In this document: positions 27,070-41,072 of the stretch, one piece after another
Layout of the letters: each line of letters begins with the position of its first letter
Numbering within the stretch: the stretch's first letter is position 1
Assembly (NCBI GenBank): GCA_002840055.1
Contig: PGZJ01000007.1
Coordinates: 61,338-125,337 of the forward strand
Direction: 5' to 3'
DNA from: Gammaproteobacteria bacterium HGW-Gammaproteobacteria-11
Lineage (GTDB): Bacteria; Pseudomonadota; Gammaproteobacteria; Pseudomonadales; Pseudomonadaceae
Length of the DNA: 64,000 nucleotides
The notes under the pieces: model-generated
The model's database searches: none
The model's input: only the letters and a program-made list of their open reading frames with translations
Told to the model about the DNA's origin: nothing
Position numbers and translations under genes: made by a program

Positions 27070-30000
27070 ATGAAAGCAGGTCTATATCAGCCTGATCAGT
27101 TCAAGGATAACTGTGGCTTCGGTTTGATTGCCCATATGGAAGGCCAGCCCAGCCATCACTTGCTGAAGACAGCTATTGAGGCACTGACCTGCATGACCCA
27201 CCGCGGCGGCATCAATGCCGACGGCAAAACCGGTGACGGTTGTGGTTTGCTGATTCAGAAACCTGATCAGTTCCTGCGCGCCATTGCCAAGGAAAGTCTG
27301 GACGTCACGCTGCCTGAGCAGTATGCCGTGGGCATGATCTTCATGGGCGCCGGCGCAGCCGAAACCAAGGCGGCCTATGCGGCCTTTGATGTTGCACTGC
27401 AGGATCAGGGCCTGACCCTGCTCGGCTGGCGGCCCGTGCCCGTAGACGAGAGCGTGCTTGGGCCGTTGGCCTTGAGTCGTATGCCGCGTATCGAACAGAT
27501 TTTTGTCTCGGGCGAAGGCCTGGATGAGCAGCAGTTTGCCATCAAGCTGTTTTATGCCCGTCGCAAGGCCGAGATCGCCATGCAGGGAGACGAGAATTTC
27601 TACGTCTGCAGCCTGTCGAACAAGGTCATCTCCTATAAGGGCCTGATGATGCCGGCCGATCTGGAACAGTTCTATCCGGATCTGGCTGACGCACGCATGG
27701 AAACCGCGATCAGCGTATTCCACCAGCGCTTCTCCACCAATACCCTGCCCAAGTGGCCGTTGGCTCAGCCATTCCGGCTGGTGGCGCACAATGGTGAAAT
27801 CAACACCATTACCGCCAACCGCAATTGGGCACATGCCCGTCGCAACAAGTTCAGCAACGATCTGTTGCCGGATCTGGATAGCCTGGCGCCACTGGTCAAT
27901 GTAACCGGCTCCGACTCGTCCAGTATGGATAACATGCTCGAATTGCTGATTGCCGGTGGTATGGATCTGTTCCGTGCCATTCGCATGGTGGTGCCGCCAG
28001 CCTGGCAGAACGTTGAAACCATGGACGCCGATCTCAAGGCATTCTACGAATTCAACTCCATGCATATGGAGGCCTGGGACGGTCCTGCCGGTATCGTCAT
28101 GACCGAGGGTCGCTACGCGGTCTGTCTGTTGGACCGCAATGGCCTGCGTCCGGCCCGCTATGTGGTGACCAAGAACGGCTATATCACCCTGGCGTCGGAA
28201 ATCGGTGTGTGGGACTACCAGCCCGAGGACGTGATCAGCAAAGGCCGTGTCGGCCCCGGCCAGATTCTGGCGGTCGATACCCAGACCGGCGAAGTGCTGC
28301 ACACCAGTGATATCGAAGATCGGCTCAAGTCGCGTCACCCTTACCGCAAGTGGCTGAAGGAAAATGCCCTGCGCATTCAGGCGACCATGGATGACCGTGA
28401 TCACGGCAACGAGTTTCTCAATCAGGAACAGCTCAAGCAGCACATGAAGATGTTCCAGGTCACCTTTGAAGAGCGTGATCAGGTGCTGCGCCCGCTGGCC
28501 GAAAACGGTCAGGAAGCGGTCGGTTCCATGGGTGACGATACGCCCATGGCCGTGCTGTCAAGTCGTGTGCGCTCTGTTTACGATTACTTCCGCCAGCAGT
28601 TCGCCCAGGTCACCAACCCGGCCATCGATCCGCTGCGTGAAGCCATCGTGATGTCGCTGGAAACCTGTCTGGGGGCCGAGCGCAACGTTTTTGAAGAGAC
28701 GCCTGAGCACGCCAATCGCGCCATTCTCAGCAGTCCGGTGATCTCGCCTGCCAAGTGGCGGACGCTGATGAACATGGATCGTCCCGGCTTTGCCAGTCAG
28801 AAGATTGATCTGAACATGCCGGAAGACATGCCGTTGGGCGATGCCGTACGCGCGATAGCCGAGCAGGCAGCCGCCGCTGTACGTGAAGGCAAGACGCTGA
28901 TTGTGCTCAGTGACCGCGGCATCAGCCCCGGTCGTTTGCCGGTGCATGCGGCCATGGCTGTCGGCGCGGTACATCACTACCTGGTCGACCAGGGTCTGCG
29001 TTGTGACTGCAACATCCTGGTCGAGACGGCCACTGCCCGCGACCCGCACCATTACGCTGTCCTGATCGGCTTCGGTGCTTCCGCCGTCTATCCTTACCTG
29101 GCCTATGAAGTGCTGGGTGATTTGCTGCGCACCGGCGAAGTCATCGGCGATCTGTATGAGGTCTTCAAGAGCTACCGCAAGGGCATCTCCAAGGGTCTGC
29201 TGAAGATCCTCTCGAAAATGGGTATTTCCACCGTGGCATCCTACCGCGGGGCCCAGCTATTTGAGGCGGTCGGTTTGTCTGACGAGATCGTCAATACCTG
29301 TTTCAGGGGTGTGCCGAGCCGTATTCAGGGGGCGAGCTTCGCCGACCTGCAAGCCGAGCAGAAACTGCTGGCGGCCGAGGCCTGGAATCAGCGCAAGGCG
29401 ATCCAACAGGGTGGCCTGCTTAAGTTTGTCTTCGGTGGCGAATACCATGCCTACAACCCGGACGTCGTGCGGCTGTTGCAGGACGCGGTGCAGGGTGACA
29501 GCTACGACAAGTACCTGGAATATGCTGCGGTGGTGAATAACCGCCCGGTTGCATCGCTGCGTGACCTGCTCAAGATCAGTGATAGCCAGACACCCATCGC
29601 GCTGGATCAGGTCGAGCCGTTGGAATCGATCTTCAAGCGCTTTGACTCGGCGGGCATCTCCCTTGGCGCGCTGTCGCCCGAGGCCCACGAGGCTATCGCG
29701 GAGGCCATGAACCGTCTGGGCGCGCGCTCCAACTCCGGTGAGGGTGGTGAAGACCCCGCCCGCTACGGCACCGCGCGCAGCTCGAAGATCAAGCAGATCG
29801 CCTCCGGACGCTTTGGCGTGACCCCCGAGTACCTGGTCAATGCTGAAGTTCTGCAGATCAAGGTGGCCCAGGGCGCCAAGCCCGGTGAGGGTGGCCAGTT
29901 GCCGGGTGGCAAGGTCAATGAACTGATTGCCCGTCTGCGTTATGCAGTCCCAGGTGTGACGCTGATTTCGCCGCCGCCGCACCATGACATTTATTCGATT

Positions 30001-31518
30001 GAGGACCTGTCGCAGCTGATCTTTGACCTCAAGCAGGTCAATCCGCAGGCGCTGGTCTCGGTCAAGCTGGTCGCTGAGCCTGGCGTCGGCACCATCGCTG
30101 CCGGTGTGGCCAAGGCCTATGCCGACCTGATTACCATCTCCGGTTATGACGGTGGTACCGGTGCATCGCCGCTGACCTCGATCAAGTATGCCGGTTCGCC
30201 CTGGGAGCTGGGCCTGTCCGAGGCGCATCAGACCCTGCGTGGCAATGACCTGCGTGGCAAGGTTCGGGTGCAGACCGATGGTGGTCTGAAAACCGGCCTG
30301 GATGTGATCAAGGCCGCCATTCTGGGTGCCGAAAGCTTTGGCTTTGGTACCGCCCCGATGATCGCCCTGGGCTGCAAGTACCTGCGCATCTGTCACCTGA
30401 ACAACTGTGCTACCGGTGTCGCAACACAGAACAAACACCTGCGTGACAATCACTACATCGGTACCGTGGAAATGGTGATGAACTTCTTCACCTATGTTGC
30501 CACGGAAACCCGTGAGTGGCTGGCCAAGCTGGGTGTCAGCAGCTTGCAGGAGCTGATTGGTCGTACCGATCTGCTGGAGATTCTGCCGGGTACCACCAGC
30601 AAGCAGCAGGGTCTCAATCTTGAGCCGCTGCTGTTCAGCAAGGACGTGCCGGCAGACAAGCCGCAGTTCTGCCAGGCCCCGCGTAATGAACCCTTTGACA
30701 AGGGGCTGACTGCCGAGCAGATGGTCAAGCAGGCCCGTGCTGCGATTGATGGCATGACCGGTGGTGAGTACCAGATGACCCTGACCAACTGTGACCGCTC
30801 CATTGGTGCACGGGTCTCGGGTGAGATTGCCAAGGTCCATGGCAACCAGGGCATGGTCAATGCGCCAGTCACCTTCCGCTTCACGGGTACTGCCGGTCAG
30901 AGCTTTGGTGTGTGGAACGCCGGCGGTCTGCACATGTACCTCGAGGGTGACGCCAACGACTACGTCGGCAAGGGCATGACCGGCGGCAAGTTGGTGATTG
31001 TGCCGCCCAAGGCCAGCCCGTTCCGCTCAGAACAGACGGCGATCATCGGTAACACCTGTCTGTATGGCGCAACCGGTGGCAAGCTGTTTGCAGCCGGTAC
31101 GGCCGGCGAGCGCTTTGCTGTGCGCAACTCCGGGGCGCATGCCGTGATTGAGGGTGCCGGTGATCACTGCTGTGAGTACATGACCGGTGGTATGGTCTGC
31201 GTGCTGGGCAATACCGGCGCCAACTTCGGTGCGGGCATGACCGGTGGCTTTGCCTATGTACTGGATCGTGACAACAGCTTCTTTGACAAGCTCAATCATG
31301 AGCTGGTCGAGTTGCACCGCATCAGCAATGAGTCGATGGAGGCCTATCGCAGTCACCTGACCCAGGTGCTGACCGAGTATGTCAGCGAAACCGGCAGTGC
31401 CTGGGGTGCCGAAGTGCTCGAAAATCTGGACAACTACATCCGTCGCTTTTGGCTGGTCAAGCCCAAGGCTGCGAGTTTGCGAGCCCTGCTCAAGACCACG
31501 CTGGCGAATCCGCAGTAA
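27070..31518 (+). CDS. gltB: glutamate synthase (NADPH), large subunit
   Basis: This 1482-residue enzyme converts glutamine plus 2-oxoglutarate to two glutamates. The Ntn-type amidotransferase nucleophile is Cys15 in KDNCGFG, exposed after removal of a short propeptide. The central domain precedes the FMN-binding synthase domain ([31 protein letters not shown]), followed by the 3Fe-4S cysteines in [12 protein letters not shown] and a C-terminal beta-helix with many G-x-x-G turns. ATG 27070 is preferred over GTG 27064 because the family starts MKAGLYQP. It is followed by gltD after 101 bp, and the two form the GOGAT holoenzyme. Confidence 0.97.
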   Translation: MKAGLYQPDQFKDNCGFGLIAHMEGQPSHHLLKTAIEALTCMTHRGGINADGKTGDGCGLLIQKPDQFLRAIAKESLDVTLPEQYAVGMIFMGAGAAETKAAYAAFDVALQDQGLTLLGWRPVPVDESVLGPLALSRMPRIEQIFVSGEGLDEQQFAIKLFYARRKAEIAMQGDENFYVCSLSNKVISYKGLMMPADLEQFYPDLADARMETAISVFHQRFSTNTLPKWPLAQPFRLVAHNGEINTITANRNWAHARRNKFSNDLLPDLDSLAPLVNVTGSDSSSMDNMLELLIAGGMDLFRAIRMVVPPAWQNVETMDADLKAFYEFNSMHMEAWDGPAGIVMTEGRYAVCLLDRNGLRPARYVVTKNGYITLASEIGVWDYQPEDVISKGRVGPGQILAVDTQTGEVLHTSDIEDRLKSRHPYRKWLKENALRIQATMDDRDHGNEFLNQEQLKQHMKMFQVTFEERDQVLRPLAENGQEAVGSMGDDTPMAVLSSRVRSVYDYFRQQFAQVTNPAIDPLREAIVMSLETCLGAERNVFEETPEHANRAILSSPVISPAKWRTLMNMDRPGFASQKIDLNMPEDMPLGDAVRAIAEQAAAAVREGKTLIVLSDRGISPGRLPVHAAMAVGAVHHYLVDQGLRCDCNILVETATARDPHHYAVLIGFGASAVYPYLAYEVLGDLLRTGEVIGDLYEVFKSYRKGISKGLLKILSKMGISTVASYRGAQLFEAVGLSDEIVNTCFRGVPSRIQGASFADLQAEQKLLAAEAWNQRKAIQQGGLLKFVFGGEYHAYNPDVVRLLQDAVQGDSYDKYLEYAAVVNNRPVASLRDLLKISDSQTPIALDQVEPLESIFKRFDSAGISLGALSPEAHEAIAEAMNRLGARSNSGEGGEDPARYGTARSSKIKQIASGRFGVTPEYLVNAEVLQIKVAQGAKPGEGGQLPGGKVNELIARLRYAVPGVTLISPPPHHDIYSIEDLSQLIFDLKQVNPQALVSVKLVAEPGVGTIAAGVAKAYADLITISGYDGGTGASPLTSIKYAGSPWELGLSEAHQTLRGNDLRGKVRVQTDGGLKTGLDVIKAAILGAESFGFGTAPMIALGCKYLRICHLNNCATGVATQNKHLRDNHYIGTVEMVMNFFTYVATETREWLAKLGVSSLQELIGRTDLLEILPGTTSKQQGLNLEPLLFSKDVPADKPQFCQAPRNEPFDKGLTAEQMVKQARAAIDGMTGGEYQMTLTNCDRSIGARVSGEIAKVHGNQGMVNAPVTFRFTGTAGQSFGVWNAGGLHMYLEGDANDYVGKGMTGGKLVIVPPKASPFRSEQTAIIGNTCLYGATGGKLFAAGTAGERFAVRNSGAHAVIEGAGDHCCEYMTGGMVCVLGNTGANFGAGMTGGFAYVLDRDNSFFDKLNHELVELHRISNESMEAYRSHLTQVLTEYVSETGSAWGAEVLENLDNYIRRFWLVKPKAASLRALLKTTLANPQ

Positions 31519-31607
31519 GCACGGGCATACAGTGACCGGCTCGCCTCAGGCGGCCGGTCAGCGACAGAGATGATGCGGCACTGACCCTTAAGGTCGGGCT
31601 GCGGTAA

Positions 31608-33038
<1,431 letters not shown>

Positions 33039-33049
33039 TTCCACTCGAA

Positions 33050-33077
33050 TCAATGGGCCCCGTGTGGGGTCCATTGA
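33050..33077 (+). terminator. hairpin after gltD
   Basis: TCAATGGGCCCC-GTGT-GGGGTCCATTGA forms a 12-bp stem with one G-T pair, 11 bp after the gltD stop. The following bases are CT-rich but hold no T run, so it is a weak or stabilising terminator. Confidence 0.55.
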
Positions 33078-33171
33078 CTCATCTGTTCACCTGTTGCGAC
33101 CTTCTGCCCCTGATCTTTCCCGGCAATAACCGGTACAATGGCGCCCTGAACCCGCTATTGGATACCCCCTC

Positions 33172-34254
33172 ATGTCCGAATTGAAAAACGACCGTTTCCT
33201 GCGTGCCCTGATGCGTCAGCCGGTGGACGTCACCCCGGTGTGGATGATGCGTCAGGCTGGACGCTATTTGCCCGAATACCGCGAGTCACGCAGCCGGGCA
33301 GGGGACTTCATGGCGTTGTGCACCAATCCGGAACTGGCCTGCGAGGTGACCTTGCAGCCGCTGGAGCGCTATCCGCTCGACGCGGCCATTCTGTTCTCGG
33401 ACATCCTGACTATTCCCGACGCCATGGGTTTGGGTCTGTACTTTGAAACCGGCGAAGGCCCGCGCTTTCGCAAGCGCATAGACACGGCTGCGGATATCGC
33501 CGCGCTGCCGATTCCGGATCCGGAGCAGGACCTGGGTTATGTCATGAATGCCGTGCGCACCATCCGTAGCGAACTGAACGGCCGCGTACCGCTGATTGGC
33601 TTTTCCGGCAGCCCCTGGACGCTGGCCACCTACATGGTTGAAGGCGGCTCTTCAAAGGATTTCCGCAAGACCAAGGCCATGCTCTACGATCAGCCCGAAG
33701 CGATGCATCAGTTGCTCGACAAGCTGGCCGACTCGGTCACTAGCTACCTGAATGGGCAGATTCTCGCTGGCGCCCAGGCGGTGCAGATTTTCGATACCTG
33801 GGGCGGTAACCTGTCTGCTGATGCCTATCAGCACTTCTCGCTGGCCTACATGCGCAAGATTGTCTCCGGGTTGATCCGCGAGCATGAAGGCCGTCGTGTG
33901 CCGGTGATCCTGTTCACCAAGAACGGTGGCCTGTGGCTGGAGAGCATTGCCGATGCCGGTGCCGATGCGCTGGGACTGGACTGGACCATGGATATCGGCG
34001 TTGCGCGTTCGCGGGTCGGCTCGCGCGTTGCCCTGCAGGGCAATATGGATCCCACGGTGTTATATGCCAAGCCGGTGGCCATTCGTCAGGAAGTGGCACG
34101 AATCCTGAAGAGTTATGGCAAGGGTAACGGCCATGTCTTCAATCTCGGTCATGGTATTACCCCCGAAGTGGATCCGGCGCATGCCGGGGCCTTTATTGAA
34201 GCAGTGCACGAGCTGTCGGCCATCTACCATGATCCGTCAGCCATTGTGGTCTGA
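33172..34254 (+). CDS. hemE: uroporphyrinogen decarboxylase
   Basis: This 360-residue cytosolic enzyme decarboxylates uroporphyrinogen III to coproporphyrinogen III in haem synthesis. It shows the N-terminal signature [16 protein letters not shown] with the catalytic arginine, the active-site aspartate region [14 protein letters not shown], and the second signature [20 protein letters not shown] 33172 is the start. Position downstream of gltBD matches Pseudomonas. Confidence 0.97.
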   Translation: MSELKNDRFLRALMRQPVDVTPVWMMRQAGRYLPEYRESRSRAGDFMALCTNPELACEVTLQPLERYPLDAAILFSDILTIPDAMGLGLYFETGEGPRFRKRIDTAADIAALPIPDPEQDLGYVMNAVRTIRSELNGRVPLIGFSGSPWTLATYMVEGGSSKDFRKTKAMLYDQPEAMHQLLDKLADSVTSYLNGQILAGAQAVQIFDTWGGNLSADAYQHFSLAYMRKIVSGLIREHEGRRVPVILFTKNGGLWLESIADAGADALGLDWTMDIGVARSRVGSRVALQGNMDPTVLYAKPVAIRQEVARILKSYGKGNGHVFNLGHGITPEVDPAHAGAFIEAVHELSAIYHDPSAIVV

Positions 34255-34293
34255 ACCAGAGCAGCTTAGCCGATAGACGGCAGGGAGAGGGAC

Positions 34294-35064
34294 ATGCGGC
34301 GGGTCATTTTCAATCAGAAGGGTGGTGTGGGTAAGTCCAGTATCGCCTGCAATCTGGCCGCCGTCAGCGCGGCAGCGGGTTACAAGACCCTGGTGGTGGA
34401 TCTCGATCCCCAGGCCAACTCAAGTCATTATCTGCTCGGTGAGGGGCTGGCGGATGTGGATCTGACCATTGCCGACTTTTTCTCGCAGACCCTGTCGAGC
34501 AGCCTGTTCAACAAGAAAGCCGAGCAGTTTGTCACTGAGACGCCGTTTGAAAACCTCTGGTTGATGCCCGCCAGTCCCGAGCTGGCCGAACTGCAGCACA
34601 AGCTGGAGTCGCGTTACAAGATCCAGAAGCTGCGCAAGTTGCTGAACGATCTGAATGACAATTACGAGCGGATCTACATCGATACCGCACCGAGTTTCAA
34701 CTTTTACACCATGTCTGCGTTGATTGCTGCTGATCGCTGCCTGATCCCCTTTGATTGCGACAGCTTTTCCCGTCAGGCCCTGTATGGCCTGCTCGGAGAG
34801 CTGGAAGATATCCGTGAAGAGCACAACGAGGACCTGCAGGTTGAGGGCATCGTTGTTAACCAGTTCCAGTCGCGAGCCAGTTTGCCGCAACAGATTCTTG
34901 ATGAACTGATTGCCGAGGGCTTGCCGGTGCTGCCGGTCTATTTGCCCAGTTCAGTGCGCATGCGCGAATCACACCAGGTCAGCACGCCATTGATCTTCCT
35001 TGATGGCAGGCACAAGCTGACTCAGCAGTTTATTGCCCTGCACGACCATATCGAAGCCAGCTGA
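34294..35064 (+). CDS. ParA/Soj-family ATPase, orphan
   Basis: This 256-residue P-loop ATPase has the deviant Walker A motif KGGVGKSS (9-16), the switch region DLDPQANSS and Walker B YIDTAPS. It starts at ATG 34294 with AGGGAGAGG upstream, 40 bp after hemE. No ParB-like gene or parS-like repeat is seen nearby, so it is not an obvious chromosome-partition locus. Orphan ParA proteins often position other cellular cargo. The role is unknown. Confidence 0.85.
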   Translation: MRRVIFNQKGGVGKSSIACNLAAVSAAAGYKTLVVDLDPQANSSHYLLGEGLADVDLTIADFFSQTLSSSLFNKKAEQFVTETPFENLWLMPASPELAELQHKLESRYKIQKLRKLLNDLNDNYERIYIDTAPSFNFYTMSALIAADRCLIPFDCDSFSRQALYGLLGELEDIREEHNEDLQVEGIVVNQFQSRASLPQQILDELIAEGLPVLPVYLPSSVRMRESHQVSTPLIFLDGRHKLTQQFIALHDHIEAS

Positions 35065-35069
35065 TTCGC

Positions 35070-35903
35070 TCAGCGAGCCACCAGCACATCACAGGGTGGC
35101 TCGCGCAGCAAAGCCTGGGCCAGGCTTCCGAGCAGCGACTCACCCATGCTGCTGCGGCTGTGGCTGCCAAGGGCAATAAAGCTTGGTTGCAGGCGCTTAA
35201 TTGCCTCTTCCAGTTGTGCCCTTACTTCACCGCTTTGGATTTGCAGCTCGGCCCTTGGGCGCGGCGTACCAATCATATCCAGGGTTTCCAGCTCATCCTC
35301 CAGCAGATAGGACAGGGTTTCCTGCTGCTCGGCCATAAAGGTCTCGCGCGCTGCCGGCCCGGCCAAGCGGGTACCCAGTGGTGGGTTGCACAGGTGCAGT
35401 GCATGCAGCTGTCCACCGTTCAGAATCAGGGCAGCGCAGCGCAGTGCTTCACTGGCGCAGGTAGAAAAATCCAGTGCCAGCAGCGCGCTGCTGTAGTCGC
35501 CATCAGGTGTTGCCACCATCAGCACAGGCACCGATGACAGACGGCTGACCCGCTCCAGCGTAGTACCGACAAAAAGTTCGGGATTGCCCTGATGATGCCG
35601 GCCCATGATCAGCAACTGGGCATTTTGCTCACTGACTGTGCGCAATATGCTTTCAGCTACCCTCCCCGGCTCGACAATCAATTGCACACCAGTGCCGACG
35701 CTTTTCGGGCAGCGACCAAGCTGTTTTTCAAGCAGATGCCTGGCTTCTTCGCAGACCTTGTCCTGGGCCATCAGTGGCAGTTGATCATCCACGGTATGCA
35801 GCACAATCAGGGGGGCCTTGAGTCGGCTGGCGAGCATGCAGGCTCTGCTGACGGCCAGATCGGATTCCGGGCTGAGGTCGCTGGCAGCAATAATCGGTGA
35901 CAC
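35070..35903 (-). CDS. tandem universal stress protein
   Basis: This 277-residue protein contains two Usp domains. The first (about 2-140) has an ASDLSPESDLAV start and the nucleotide motif LLIMGRHHQGNPELFVGTTLERVSR; the second (about 145-277) has LLALDFSTCASEALRCA and FIALGSHSRSSMGESLLGSLAQALL, close to the G-x2-G-x9-GS/T ATP motif. I chose GTG 35903, which has GGGAG 9 nt upstream (SPIIAASDLS start), over an in-frame TTG at 35975. It converges on the ParA gene. Usp proteins support survival under energy or oxidative stress. Confidence 0.86.
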   Translation of the reverse strand: MSPIIAASDLSPESDLAVSRACMLASRLKAPLIVLHTVDDQLPLMAQDKVCEEARHLLEKQLGRCPKSVGTGVQLIVEPGRVAESILRTVSEQNAQLLIMGRHHQGNPELFVGTTLERVSRLSSVPVLMVATPDGDYSSALLALDFSTCASEALRCAALILNGGQLHALHLCNPPLGTRLAGPAARETFMAEQQETLSYLLEDELETLDMIGTPRPRAELQIQSGEVRAQLEEAIKRLQPSFIALGSHSRSSMGESLLGSLAQALLREPPCDVLVAR

Positions 35904-36067
35904 GGCAGGTACTCCCTGGATGTGGTTTTCAACAGTATGCCCGGCGTAGTCAGCGAAATATTTGACTTGAGACAAGATGCGCGGCCTTGCTGCATGTCAG
36001 GCATTGACCTGTCGGTGGCGGCGTGGGCATGCTGAGCGTTACACCCCATGATAGACAAGGTATGAAC

Positions 36068-37348
36068 ATGAAGCTCGAAACCCTTGCGATACACGCCGGA
36101 TACTCCCCTGACCCCACTACCAAAGCCGTCGCGGTACCGATTTATCAGACCACCTCCTATGCCTTTGACAGCACCCAGCATGGGGCCGATCTGTTTGACC
36201 TCAAGGTGCCGGGTAATATCTATACGCGGATCATGAACCCGACCAATGACGTGCTCGAACAGCGTGTGGCTGCGCTGGAAGGCGGGGTGGGTGGTCTGGC
36301 TGTGGCCTCGGGCATGGCGGCCATCACCTATGCGATTCAGACCCTGGCCGAGGTCGGCGACAATATTGTTTCGGTGGCCAAACTCTATGGCGGCACCTAC
36401 AACCTGTTTGCCCATACCCTGCCGCGCCAGGGCATCGAAGTACGCTTTGCGGCGCATGATGATATTGCTGCGCTGGAAAGCCTGATAGATAAACGCACCA
36501 AGGCAGTGTTCTGCGAATCGATTGGCAATCCCTCGGGCAACATCATTGATATCGCCGCGCTGGCTGCCGCCGCACACCGCCATGGTGTGCCCCTGATCGT
36601 CGACAACACCGTCGCCACGCCCGCTCTTTGTCGGCCGATCGAGCACGGTGCGGATATCGTCGTGCATTCGCTGACCAAGTACATCGGCGGCCATGGCACG
36701 ACGGTGGGCGGCATTGTGATTGATGGTGGGCGTTTCCCCTGGGCGGATAATGCCGAGCGCTTTCCGCTGTTGAATACCCCTGATCCCTCCTATCACGGCG
36801 TGGTCTATACCGAAGCCTTTGGTCCGGCAGCTTTTATTGGCCGTTGCCGGGTCGTGCCGCTGCGTAACATGGGTGCCGCTCTGTCACCGATGAATGCCTT
36901 TCAGATTCTGATGGGCCTGGAAACCCTGGCGTTGCGTATGGAGCGGCATTGCGAAAACGCGCTGAAGGTCGCGCACTACCTGCAGCAGCATCCCCAGGTC
37001 AGCTGGGTGCAGTTTGCCGGTTTGCCTGATCATCCCGAGCACACATTGGCTCAGCGCTATATGGGCGGCGTACCCGCGTCGATTCTGTCCTTCGGGATCA
37101 AGGGTGGCCAGGAGGCAGGAGCGCACTTTATTGATGCACTGCAGTTGATCGTACGGCTGGTCAATATTGGCGATGCCAAATCACTCGCCTGCCATCCGGC
37201 CACAACCACGCACCGGCAATTGAACGACGAGGAACTGGCCAAGGCCGGCGTGCCGCGGGATATGGTGCGGTTGTCGATCGGGATTGAGCATATTGACGAT
37301 ATTCTTGCTGATCTGACTCAGGCGCTGGAAAAAAGCATATTGGTTTAA
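36068..37348 (+). CDS. metY: O-acetylhomoserine sulfhydrylase-like enzyme
   Basis: This 426-residue PLP enzyme of the Cys/Met metabolism family makes homocysteine from O-acetylhomoserine and sulfide. Visible are YQTTSYAF, the PLP phosphate region SGMAAITYA, and the PLP lysine in SLTKYIGGHGTTVGG; the length is typical of MetY. ATG 36068 (MKLETLAIHAGYSPDP) has AAGG at 8-nt spacing; ATG 36062 is two codons upstream. The gene converges on the SLC13 transporter, with hairpins in between. Confidence 0.93.
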   Translation: MKLETLAIHAGYSPDPTTKAVAVPIYQTTSYAFDSTQHGADLFDLKVPGNIYTRIMNPTNDVLEQRVAALEGGVGGLAVASGMAAITYAIQTLAEVGDNIVSVAKLYGGTYNLFAHTLPRQGIEVRFAAHDDIAALESLIDKRTKAVFCESIGNPSGNIIDIAALAAAAHRHGVPLIVDNTVATPALCRPIEHGADIVVHSLTKYIGGHGTTVGGIVIDGGRFPWADNAERFPLLNTPDPSYHGVVYTEAFGPAAFIGRCRVVPLRNMGAALSPMNAFQILMGLETLALRMERHCENALKVAHYLQQHPQVSWVQFAGLPDHPEHTLAQRYMGGVPASILSFGIKGGQEAGAHFIDALQLIVRLVNIGDAKSLACHPATTTHRQLNDEELAKAGVPRDMVRLSIGIEHIDDILADLTQALEKSILV

Positions 37349-37494
37349 GTACGGGCTGGAAGCTGAACGCTGGAGGCTTGAAGCCATCCGAGCCGGCTGC
37401 AAGTAATCTGCTTGCAGCCGGCTATGCAATTTCAGCTGGTCTCCATGGTTCAGCACACACTGATCAGCCTCCAGCCTCCAGCCTCCAGCTGCCG
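37349..37494. repeat. hairpin and heptamer-repeat spacer between metY and transporter
   Basis: A perfect 13-bp hairpin (AGCCGGCTGCAAG / CTTGCAGCCGGCT, 37391-37423, 7-nt loop) serves as a likely bidirectional terminator. It is flanked by GCTGGAGGCTT on the left (near 37369) and three tandem CAGCCTC heptamers (37465-37485) on the right, which are mutually complementary. Such GGAGGCT/AGCCTCC intergenic repeats are common in pseudomonads. Confidence 0.6.
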
Positions 37495-39291
37495 TTAGAC
37501 GGGGAACAATGGCCAGATCAATGGAATGATCAGCGTCGCCGTAGCCCACATGATCAGATTCATGGGGATGCCAATGCGCATGAAGTCGGTGAAGCGGTAG
37601 CCGCCGGCGCTGTAGACGAAGGTGTTGGTCTGATAGCCGATAGGGGTGGCAAAGCTGGCGCTGGCGGCGAACATCACAGCGACGACAAAAGGCCGTGGGT
37701 CGGCGCCCAGTTGCTGGGCAACACCGATGGCAATGGGTGTCAGTAATACCGCCACGGCGTTGTTGCTGACGATCTCGGTAAGAATCGACGTCAGCAAATA
37801 GACGAATGACAGCATGAACAGCGGGCCGAGTAGCGGCGACAGGCTCATTACCTGGCCGACCACCGTGTCCACCAGTCCGACCTTGTTCATGGCGATGCTG
37901 ATTGCAAGCATGCCGAATATGATGGTCAGGATGCGCCAGTCAATGGCCTTGTAGGCGTCTTCGGTATCCAGGCAGCCGCTGGCAATAACGATGGCCGCGC
38001 CAATCATCGCCAGGCCCTCGATGGGCATCACCTTGAAGGCTGCCAGTACCATGACCGCAAGGATGGCGGCGATCGCAATAGGTGCCTTGTTACGGCGGTA
38101 GGCGCGCTCCTGCACGGTGTTCAGGCTGATCAGGTCGCCATTGTCGGCAAACTTCTTGATCTGCGTCGGTGTGCCCTCCACCAGCATCACATCACCGAAC
38201 TGCAGCTGGAACTCATCCAGGTTGTCCTGGATGTTCTCGTTGTGTCGGTGGATGGCCAGCACGTGAATGCCATAGCGCGCAGTCAGGTTCAGGTCGCGCA
38301 TCGGCCGGTGGCTGTAGCGTGAGTTGCGTCCTACTATCGCCTCGGCCAGGACCACGTCGCGGGTGGAAATGGTCTCGAAGTTGGCCGCCTGTTCGCGGTT
38401 GAAGGTCAGCAACCCGTTCTGCCGCAGCTCCATGAAATCGCGCATATTGGCGTGCAGCACCAGACGATCGCCGGCACTCAGCACCGTGCTGTTCAATGGC
38501 GTCGACAGCTCCTCGTCGCCGCGAAAGATTTTCAATACCTGGATTCCGCTACTGCCATTGAGCCTGGCGTCACTGATGGTCTGGTTGATCACCGGCGAAT
38601 CGTGCGGCACCAGCAGTTCGGTCATAAACGGTCGGGACTGGTCCGGCCGCAGGGTTTTGGACAGGCTTTCACGGTCCGGTAGCAGCCGGTGCCCAACCAG
38701 CATGATATAGGCCAGACCAATGCCGGCCATGATCAGTCCGGGCAGGAAAATGTCGAACATGCCGAACGGCTCCATGCCGTTCTGCCGCGCAACACCATCA
38801 ACCAGAATATTGGTCGAGGTACCAATCATGGTCATGGTGCCGCCGAGGATGGTTGCATAGGACAGCGGGATCAGCATCTTTGACGCCTTGCTACCGACCT
38901 GTGCCGCCAGCGCCACCGCCACCGGCGTCAGGATGGCGACGACCGGCGTATTGTTGATAAAGGTCGATAGCAGCATGGCGGTGATCATCAGGCTGAACAG
39001 CGTGCGCATCGGACTGCCGCCGCCAAGCCGTGACAACCATTTGCCCAGGGCCTCGACGCAGCCGGTGCGCTCCAGTGCCGCAGACATGACGAACATGCAG
39101 GCAATGGTGATGGGTGCGCTGTTGGACAGCACGCCGAGCACATCACTGGGCGTCAGCAGGGTGCTGACCAGCAGCACGGCCACGGCAATGCCGACGACCA
39201 CATCCGGGCTGAATTTTTCGCGGGCAAAGGCGTAGAACACCCAGCACAGCAGGGCAGCTACGCCAATCATTGGCAGGGAATCCCAGTTCAT
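37495..39291 (-). CDS. SLC13/DASS-type transporter with TrkA-C domains
   Basis: This 598-residue membrane protein has the divalent-anion:Na+ symporter layout: six or so N-terminal membrane helices with [16 protein letters not shown] and [19 protein letters not shown], two cytosolic TrkA-C (RCK_C) domains at about 215-385, then further helices with [16 protein letters not shown] and [12 protein letters not shown], the second substrate/Na+ loop. Such proteins carry sulfate, dicarboxylates or related anions. The substrate is not shown by sequence; lying next to metY suggests sulfur but is weak evidence. ATG 39291 has AGG 6 nt upstream. Confidence 0.88.
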   Translation of the reverse strand: MNWDSLPMIGVAALLCWVFYAFAREKFSPDVVVGIAVAVLLVSTLLTPSDVLGVLSNSAPITIACMFVMSAALERTGCVEALGKWLSRLGGGSPMRTLFSLMITAMLLSTFINNTPVVAILTPVAVALAAQVGSKASKMLIPLSYATILGGTMTMIGTSTNILVDGVARQNGMEPFGMFDIFLPGLIMAGIGLAYIMLVGHRLLPDRESLSKTLRPDQSRPFMTELLVPHDSPVINQTISDARLNGSSGIQVLKIFRGDEELSTPLNSTVLSAGDRLVLHANMRDFMELRQNGLLTFNREQAANFETISTRDVVLAEAIVGRNSRYSHRPMRDLNLTARYGIHVLAIHRHNENIQDNLDEFQLQFGDVMLVEGTPTQIKKFADNGDLISLNTVQERAYRRNKAPIAIAAILAVMVLAAFKVMPIEGLAMIGAAIVIASGCLDTEDAYKAIDWRILTIIFGMLAISIAMNKVGLVDTVVGQVMSLSPLLGPLFMLSFVYLLTSILTEIVSNNAVAVLLTPIAIGVAQQLGADPRPFVVAVMFAASASFATPIGYQTNTFVYSAGGYRFTDFMRIGIPMNLIMWATATLIIPLIWPLFPV

Positions 39292-39431
39292 CGGCAACCT
39301 GAATCTCGTATGAGGTATCGGCCCCGTTCACCGGAGACCATCAGGCCGCCACAGTAAAGTGGAATATTAGACTTGTCCAAGCACCAAAACTGATTTTGAT
39401 ATTCCGTAAAGATATATCAAACGGGTACTGC

Positions 39432-40874
<1,443 letters not shown>

Positions 40875-40981
40875 TCATGGTGTTCGGCAAGTGTTTCGAC
40901 AAGGATACAGACTGTCTTTCTGCTGGCCTGTATGCTGCCTTATGGCTTTGTATCAAGCAGTGTAATGCAGAGGCCTACGTC

Positions 40982-41025
40982 TTGACCCTGTGGCGACCTG
41001 GTCGTAGTGTTCAAACGATCGTATG
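40982..41025 (+). promoter_or_regulatory. candidate fadE promoter with PsrA-like box
   Basis: TTGACC (40982-40987), 17 nt, TAGTGT (41005-41010) form a weak sigma70 promoter. Directly after it, CAAAC-GATC-GTATG (41012-41025) matches the known Pseudomonas PsrA/FadR-type palindrome CAAAC-N2-4-GTTTG with one mismatch. PsrA represses fatty acid oxidation genes until long-chain acyl-CoA is present. The site would overlap the transcription start; binding is inference. Confidence 0.4.
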
Positions 41026-41072
41026 AATACGTCATGGCAGGTATGGTCCTGCCATGTTTTGGAGACAATACC

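Noticed and set aside
27082..28443. 453-codon open frame antisense to gltB
   Set aside because: It is a mirror of GC-rich codon use; the plus-strand frame is an unmistakable gltB and the antisense product has no recognisable domain.
29257..30933. 558-codon open frame antisense to gltB
   Set aside because: Same reason: shadow frame over the conserved FMN and Fe-S domains, low-complexity product, no ribosome site.
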